38,863 bases of DNA from CAYRIF01 sp964424205 (GTDB taxonomy: Bacteria; Bacteroidota; Bacteroidia; Cytophagales; Cyclobacteriaceae): NCBI GenBank assembly GCA_964424205.1, contig CAYRIF010000002.1, positions 1-38,863 of the forward strand, read 5' to 3'. Each line of letters starts with the position of its first letter. Position 1 is the stretch's first letter. Below the pieces are notes generated by a model. That model was given only the letters and a program-made list of their open reading frames with translations. It had not been told where the DNA came from and ran no database searches. Shown piece after piece: positions 33,753-38,863 of the stretch. A program made the position numbers and the translations under genes.

Positions 33753-34616
33753 ATGAAAAAACCTACATTAAATTTTCTATCAACAATGTTCACGCTAATT
33801 TATTTAGGTGTATTCCTAAGTTCATGCGGAGGCGGTGATGACACTCCCGCAACTCCTGATCCAAAAGCGGATTTTACGTCTTCTCTAGATGGTCAAACAG
33901 TTACATTTACAAACACATCAACCGACGCAGATGCTTTTGCTTGGGATTTTGGTGATGGAGAGACTTCAACAGACAAATCACCGGCGCATTCATATGACAA
34001 GGTAGGGGCGTACGTTGTAAAGTTAACCGCAACCAGTAGTACTGGCTCTGACGTAAAATCTGCTGCTCTTGAAGTAAAAATTCCCATTACAATAGATGGA
34101 GATTTATCAGATTGGGATAACGTGCCGGTGTTATCAACAAGAAATGCGGACAACACTGGGGTTGTTAAAACAATTAAGGCAACCTCTGATTTGGCTTACA
34201 TATATTTCTATATGGAAGGAGAAGAACTACAAGGCTTTGTTCAACTATACTTCAATGCTGATCAAGATTCTCTTACCGGGTGGCATCCAGTGGAACACCC
34301 AACAGCAGGTCCGGATTTCGAACTTGATAGTTTTGATCCTCCACAATTTTGGCCATGGAATGGTGTTGATGGTGCTGTGGATTGGGCATTTGAAGGAACG
34401 GTTATTAAAGATGCCACCTTACTAGTACCAGTAATGAAGTCAGGAAATGCGTTAGAATTTGCAGTTAAAAGAGAGCCATCTGCTCTTGGTTTATCAGCCA
34501 TTGATTGGATATCATTTGCTTTGGGTGATATAAAAGATCCAGACGGCGAATGGATTGAGCATGGATATCTTCCGAATCCAGGAGAACCATATATCGAACT
34601 TGAGTTATTCAAGTAG
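33753..34616 (+). CDS. PKD-domain lipoprotein with CBM9-like module, second copy
   Basis: A 287-residue lipoprotein starting at the ATG at 33753, where the signal peptide MKKPTLNFL begins; the frame is open 19 codons further upstream, but that part lacks signal-peptide character. The lipobox FLSSC gives acylated C25. A PKD domain follows (FAWDFGDGE, AHSYDKVGAYVVKL) and then a CBM9-like module opening with ITIDGDLSDWDNV and ending YIELELFK. It is a paralog of the protein encoded at 27377, with conserved TVTFTNTST and SAALEV segments but a strongly diverged C-terminal module, as if the two bind different glycan parts. It is divergent from susC and is followed by a strong terminator. Confidence 0.85.
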   Translation: MKKPTLNFLSTMFTLIYLGVFLSSCGGGDDTPATPDPKADFTSSLDGQTVTFTNTSTDADAFAWDFGDGETSTDKSPAHSYDKVGAYVVKLTATSSTGSDVKSAALEVKIPITIDGDLSDWDNVPVLSTRNADNTGVVKTIKATSDLAYIYFYMEGEELQGFVQLYFNADQDSLTGWHPVEHPTAGPDFELDSFDPPQFWPWNGVDGAVDWAFEGTVIKDATLLVPVMKSGNALEFAVKREPSALGLSAIDWISFALGDIKDPDGEWIEHGYLPNPGEPYIELELFK

Positions 34617-34636
34617 ACTATTAACCCCGATTGTAT

Positions 34637-34673
34637 AAAAATAGAGACTGATCCAATCAGTCTCTATTTTTTT
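34637..34673 (+). terminator. intrinsic terminator of the second PKD lipoprotein gene
   Basis: Perfect 16-bp arms (34637-34652 and 34656-34671, AAAAATAGAGACTGAT on the left) with a 3-base loop and a T run, 20 bp after the stop codon. Confidence 0.9.
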
Positions 34674-34836
34674 GTCAATTCTCAGACCAAGAGCAAGTAT
34701 ATGACTAGGGATAATTGTGTGTACAAATAGTCATATTAAAAGATAAAAACCAATAGTTCATATTCTGATTTATTCGCTTCACCAGCTGCTTACCAATAAA
34801 TATAATGTCCAGATATGCAGACAGTTAAATAATAAT

Positions 34837-34883
34837 AAAACAAAGCATATGAAATATTAAAAATTTCATATGCTTTGTTTTTA
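34837..34883 (+). terminator. 19-bp perfect hairpin with T tract upstream of the beta-helix gene
   Basis: AAAACAAAGCATATGAAAT (34837-34855) pairs exactly with 34863-34881 around a 7-base loop and ends in five T. No gene lies between the preceding terminator (34637-34673) and this one, and the next gene begins 48 bp downstream. It could terminate a small RNA or attenuate transcription into that gene. Confidence 0.75.
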
Positions 34884-34930
34884 AAAAATATTCATACCTT
34901 ACAAGACATCTCTCACCAAACCATAATATT

Positions 34931-37900
34931 ATGACACACCGACCAAAACAGAATCAAATGACAAAATCAATTAACTTTGATATAAAAATATTTTCATATC
35001 ACAAAAAGTTCTATCACGCCAGCTATTCAATTCTTCAATTAATATCAAAATCATGGATAGTTGCACTTCTGTTATTTGCGTCTTTCACACACGCCAAAGG
35101 GCAAAATGTTTATGTATCTACAGGTGGCGATAACGTATCAAATGACGGGTCAATTTCGTCTCCTTGGCAAACTATCCAATATGCAATTGATAACACAAAT
35201 TCAGGACAAACGATAAACGTCCGTGCCGGTGTCTATCATGAAAAAGTAAAATTTTCAGGCAACAGTGATTCTGGATCCTCATCTGCTGGATATGTAACAC
35301 TTAAAAACTATTCAAGTGAAACGGTAATACTAGACGGCTCAGGATTAAACCCATCTGAAAGAGAAGGAATGATTTCAATAACAAATGCCTCTTACATAAA
35401 AATTATTGGTTTTGAGATTCGGAATTTTGATATCAATAATAATGCGGATACTCCATTAGGAATTTTTGTAGAAGGTGCTTCGCATCATATCGAAATTCGT
35501 AATAACAAAATACACGACATAGTCAGCACAGGATCCAATGGTGGAGCGCATGGTATCGGTATTTTTGGCACCAATGCCTCCACTGCAATCCATACACTGA
35601 CAATAGATAGTAATGAGATATTCAATTGTACCCTTCGTTGGAGTGAGGCAATGGTATTAAATGGTAATGTCAGAAACTTTGTAGTGAGCAATAATTCCGT
35701 ACATGACGTTGACAACATAGCATATGATTTCATTGGTTTCGAAGAAGAATGCGCCTCGTGCGGCACAAGCAATTACAATAATCTTGACCAAGCCCGTGAT
35801 GGAGAAGTATACAGTAATATCGCTTACAATATAGACACAAAAAACAATCCAGTATATAACAATGTTCGTTCTGCAGCTGGATTTTATGTTGATGGCGGAA
35901 TGGATATTGTCTTTGATGGAAACATCTCACATCACAATAATTTAGGTTTCGAATTGGCAAGTGAGAAAGTAGGAAAAAGCACGTCAAATATAACAATCAG
36001 GAATAATTTTATTTATCTAAACCATGTTTTAGGAATTGCAACAGGAGGATTTGAAAACAATGCAGGAAACGCAGACAACTGTACTATCGTAAATAATACC
36101 TTATATCACAATAATAATACAAACAGGTCTATCGATGATTGGGGGGCTGAAATATTACTACAATCCAATAATCATAATAATGTTTATAAAAATAATATCA
36201 TATACGCCGATGCAAATAGACCAAGAGTGCTTATAGGAGGTAGTCAAAATGGTGGGAACACCGGAAATCAATTTGACTACAACTTATATTATGGCAGTTC
36301 AGTAGGCCTTGCGCCAGGCAATAACTCCATCACTGGAAACCCCTCTTTAATTAATCCTAATGGTGGTGACTTGCATATTTCATTAAGCTCAATAGCATTA
36401 AATAAAGGAAGCAATCTTGGCAATAGCATAATCGGTGATTTAGACATAGATGGTGATATACGAGTAAACAATAGCACTATTGACATAGGCGCGGATGAAA
36501 GTGGAGGAGTAACAATACCAAACAATCCATCAAACCTCTCAGCTTCTTCCCTTTCCTCAAGCCAAATTGATATTAGCTGGAATGACAATTCCAACAATGA
36601 AGATGACTTTCAAATTCAGCGTTCTTTAACGGGGAGCGGTAGCTGGTCACAAATTGCAATTGTAAATGCAAATACAACAAATTATTCAAACATAGGACTC
36701 AATGCAATTACAACTTACCATTATAGAGTAAGGGCAAGAAATACAGCAGGAAGCTCAAACTGGTCAAATACATCATCTGCCACAACACAGTCTGGAGGTT
36801 CATCTTCCGCTATCACCGTAGATGGAAATGCCTCTGATTGGAATGGAATTAGTGTATTAACTAGTGAAAGTGGACAACACTTGACCAGTATGAAAGTAAC
36901 CAGTGATGAAACTCACCTTTATATTTTACTTCAAGGTTCAAATATTTCGACACATACACAAGTATTTATTAATTCAGATAATAATACCAATACTGGTTAT
37001 CACGCTCCAAGTTGGTCAAGTTCTGGCGCTGATTATATGATTGAAAATAATGAATTATACAAATCAACGGGTAATAATGCTGGGTGGAACTGGAGTTATC
37101 TGGGGACTGCTGGAATTCAGCATGCTAAAAATTCAAATGTGGTAGAGATAGGTATTGAAAAAACAAAAATAAACCCAAGCTCAACCATCACCATTGGCGC
37201 TTCAGATTTAAATAGTAACTGGACTATTACTTCAAAAATTCCATCATCCGGCGGACTACCTTCCTTCATATTTAGTGCTACATCGATTACAGTAGATGGC
37301 AGTGCAAGCGACTGGGCTGGAATTAGTTCAATTGCTACTGAAAGCGGTCAGCATTTAACTAGTATGAAAGTAACAGATGATGCTACCCACCTATATATTT
37401 TACTCCAAGGTACTAGTATCTCAACAAATACTGAAATATTCATTAATTCAGACAACAATACCAATACTGGGCATCAATCCGCTACTTGGTCAAGTTCTGG
37501 TGCTGATTATATGATTGAAAATAATGAATTGTACAAATCAACAAGTAATAATGCTAATTGGAGTTGGCAATATCAAGGCTCGACAGGCATAGCATATGTA
37601 AAGAATTCAAACGTGGTAGAAGTTAGTATTGAAAAAGCAAAAATTGCTCCAAATGGCGTTATCAGGATCGGCGCTTCAGATTTAAATAGTAGTTGGAATA
37701 TCCTCTCAAATATTCCCTCATCTGGAGTACTCCCAACCTATTCGATAACTAGTGGTAACACTAATACAAGTTTGGCAACTAAGACCATGCGCGAAAATTA
37801 TATTATTTATCCAAATCCCAATAGAGGAACATTCAACGTAAGGTTGATGGAAAACAATGCCGTTATAAAATCTGTATCTATCCACAATACATTTGGAAAT

Positions 37901-38038
37901 AAAGTATTGTATAAAGAATACAAAACACATATAACAACAGATATATACTCGCTTCCACATCTAAAAAGTGGTTTATATAAAGTAATAATTAAAACGAATC
38001 ATGGCATCGTTTATAAAACACTATTGATAGAATATTAG
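34931..38038 (+). CDS. parallel beta-helix protein with FN3, two CBM9-like modules and T9SS sorting domain
   Basis: A 1035-residue surface protein. The export signal is late (hydrophobic core about residues 46-56), so the true start may be the second methionine at 34958. Residues about 60-480 are a right-handed parallel beta-helix of the pectate-lyase/chondroitinase-B type (PWQTIQYAIDNTNSGQTINV, AGVYHEKVKFSG, then many N-rich IEIRNNKI and ITIRNNFI coils). An FN3 domain follows (about 535-620), then two tandem CBM9-like modules (about 628-783 and 786-935), each opening ITVDG.ASDW.GIS, and a type A T9SS sorting domain (YIIYPNPNRGTFNV). A polysaccharide lyase or epimerase activity is possible but no catalytic residues could be assigned. 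Confidence 0.87.
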   Translation: MTHRPKQNQMTKSINFDIKIFSYHKKFYHASYSILQLISKSWIVALLLFASFTHAKGQNVYVSTGGDNVSNDGSISSPWQTIQYAIDNTNSGQTINVRAGVYHEKVKFSGNSDSGSSSAGYVTLKNYSSETVILDGSGLNPSEREGMISITNASYIKIIGFEIRNFDINNNADTPLGIFVEGASHHIEIRNNKIHDIVSTGSNGGAHGIGIFGTNASTAIHTLTIDSNEIFNCTLRWSEAMVLNGNVRNFVVSNNSVHDVDNIAYDFIGFEEECASCGTSNYNNLDQARDGEVYSNIAYNIDTKNNPVYNNVRSAAGFYVDGGMDIVFDGNISHHNNLGFELASEKVGKSTSNITIRNNFIYLNHVLGIATGGFENNAGNADNCTIVNNTLYHNNNTNRSIDDWGAEILLQSNNHNNVYKNNIIYADANRPRVLIGGSQNGGNTGNQFDYNLYYGSSVGLAPGNNSITGNPSLINPNGGDLHISLSSIALNKGSNLGNSIIGDLDIDGDIRVNNSTIDIGADESGGVTIPNNPSNLSASSLSSSQIDISWNDNSNNEDDFQIQRSLTGSGSWSQIAIVNANTTNYSNIGLNAITTYHYRVRARNTAGSSNWSNTSSATTQSGGSSSAITVDGNASDWNGISVLTSESGQHLTSMKVTSDETHLYILLQGSNISTHTQVFINSDNNTNTGYHAPSWSSSGADYMIENNELYKSTGNNAGWNWSYLGTAGIQHAKNSNVVEIGIEKTKINPSSTITIGASDLNSNWTITSKIPSSGGLPSFIFSATSITVDGSASDWAGISSIATESGQHLTSMKVTDDATHLYILLQGTSISTNTEIFINSDNNTNTGHQSATWSSSGADYMIENNELYKSTSNNANWSWQYQGSTGIAYVKNSNVVEVSIEKAKIAPNGVIRIGASDLNSSWNILSNIPSSGVLPTYSITSGNTNTSLATKTMRENYIIYPNPNRGTFNVRLMENNAVIKSVSIHNTFGNKVLYKEYKTHITTDIYSLPHLKSGLYKVIIKTNHGIVYKTLLIEY
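36813..37740. repeat. tandem intragenic duplication encoding two CBM9-like modules
   Basis: Two adjacent units of about 474 bp start near 36813 and 37287. They share long stretches with near identity at DNA level, for example around 37000-37080 and 37474-37554, where only scattered bases differ. The low number of silent changes points to a fairly recent duplication. Confidence 0.9.
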
Positions 38039-38056
38039 AAAAACAATTATACATAC

Positions 38057-38099
38057 AGAAGAGCCCTTCAAAGCATGTCCTTTGAAAGGCTCTTCTTTT
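38057..38099 (+). terminator. terminator between convergent beta-helix and DUF4832-like genes
   Basis: A stem built from AGAAGAGCC-TTCAAAG and CTTTGAA-GGCTCTTCT (38057-38073, 38080-38096), with one mismatched pair, carries a T run on the right. It may act in both directions because the left arm is preceded by an A-rich stretch. Confidence 0.8.
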
Positions 38100-38115
38100 A
38101 TGCCTAATCAATAAA

Positions 38116-38863
38116 TTACTTCTGATTACCCACAAACTGAATAACCTGCCCGTCAACCAATCTATCACATTCAATGGTTACTGTTGGGTTTTCAATTTTT
38201 CCATCGAATTGATACGTTTCCTTATCCCCCACTCCTAACGTCTTTAAAGATTTATTCGAACGTTTCCCGTCAATTGTAATATATGCATCATAATAAATAG
38301 GTGCAATACCAATATTTTCGATTGTAATTGAAGAGGAATTTTCTGAAACTTCATAAGAAACAACCTTAAATTTATAACCTGTTGCTATACTTGCTTCCTT
38401 AATTCTATCCATGGTTTGAAAGCCCGGCTGGTCATTTCCTATCATATAAGTGACGTTAAACCTACTGGAAAATGACTCATAAGACTCTCCATGCGGACCG
38501 TTAGGATCAAGTGCCTTTGATTGATCGGTGTTAGTGAAATAACTAAACTCACCACCTATTGGTGAAGTTTTGACTCTTTCCTGCCAACCAAAGAAATTCC
38601 AATTAGGAACATTTTCGCTTTTGTGAGTTGCATGCATGAATGAATCATCAAAAAGACCAAATTTAATATTTTTTAATGCAGGGTTCTCCTCAAAAGGTGA
38701 ATACGTATTATCCGCCGCATCTACCGAAATACTCCAAGGAGTCTGTATGAACTCTCTCTCCATATGCTTTAAAAACTCCTCTTGAAACTCTTTTGACGGA
38801 AAAGTTCCTCCCAAAATAAACGGACCATCATAAATATGATATTCTGCCCACAATCCAAACCCC
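38116..38863 (-). CDS. DUF4832-like protein, C-terminal part (truncated by window end)
   Basis: The frame is open through the right edge of the window, so the true start is outside; the TTG at 38853 is not a start but part of GFGLWAEYH. About 249 residues are visible. The order of motifs follows the DUF4832 part of the protein at 25177: GLWAEYHIYD against GTWGEWHYTD, FGLFDDSFMHA against GHHNDCFLAS, IGGEFS against VGGEVC, then IATGYKFKVVSYEV against RLGYRFRLISSKI, and a terminal immunoglobulin-like domain. It lacks a T9SS sorting domain. I infer a second glycosidase-like member of this locus; identity between the two is low. Confidence 0.65.
   Translation of the reverse strand, partial: GFGLWAEYHIYDGPFILGGTFPSKEFQEEFLKHMEREFIQTPWSISVDAADNTYSPFEENPALKNIKFGLFDDSFMHATHKSENVPNWNFFGWQERVKTSPIGGEFSYFTNTDQSKALDPNGPHGESYESFSSRFNVTYMIGNDQPGFQTMDRIKEASIATGYKFKVVSYEVSENSSSITIENIGIAPIYYDAYITIDGKRSNKSLKTLGVGDKETYQFDGKIENPTVTIECDRLVDGQVIQFVGNQK

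Noticed and set aside
38116..38853. Complete gene starting at 38853
   Set aside because: The codon there is TTG inside a conserved GLWAEYH segment, and the frame stays open to the window end, so the start is outside.

Overview
The window is AT-rich chromosomal DNA from a member of the Bacteroidota, most likely a marine or soil Cytophagales-type bacterium. The evidence is a SusC/SusD pair, two proteins with C-terminal type IX secretion (T9SS) sorting domains, PKD lipoproteins, TAnnTTTG promoter boxes and almost no Shine-Dalgarno sequences. The exact genus cannot be read from the sequence.

Region 1 (1-7.3 kb) is mostly housekeeping. A truncated DinB-family gene and a gamma-carbonic-anhydrase-like gene lie on the minus strand. 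On the plus strand are a thiolase, a MORN-repeat secreted protein and a tight purC - STAS protein - rnz - DUF3078 outer-membrane-protein group. A 7-copy heptanucleotide repeat lies upstream of the thiolase. A textbook Bacteroidota promoter sits so close to the purC start codon that its mRNA is probably leaderless.

Region 2 (7.4-22.1 kb, minus strand) is the most unusual part. Six genes run in one direction: a periplasmic-propeller sensor kinase, a NarL-type response regulator, an outer-membrane beta-barrel, a giant 1913-residue secreted protein of unknown function, a multi-FN3 protein and an NHL-repeat lipoprotein. The barrel and the giant gene overlap by 17 bp. I propose this is a regulated cell-surface assembly without an obvious described counterpart; its function is not known to me.

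Region 3 (22.3-25.0 kb, minus strand) is housekeeping again: ftsE, a conserved small protein, a fructose-6-phosphate-aldolase-type transaldolase, the signal recognition particle RNA with its own promoter, and an EamA-family transporter.

Region 4 (25.2-38.9 kb) resembles a polysaccharide utilisation locus. It has a secreted DUF4874/DUF4832 glycosidase-like protein, two paralogous PKD plus CBM9-like lipoproteins on either side of a divergent SusC/SusD pair, a large T9SS-exported parallel beta-helix protein with two tandem CBM9-like modules, and a second DUF4832-like protein cut by the window end. It has no recognised classical glycoside hydrolase family and no regulator of its own, so the substrate is unknown. 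Its intergenic regions hold strong terminators, small operator-like inverted repeats and a pair of short repeated elements.
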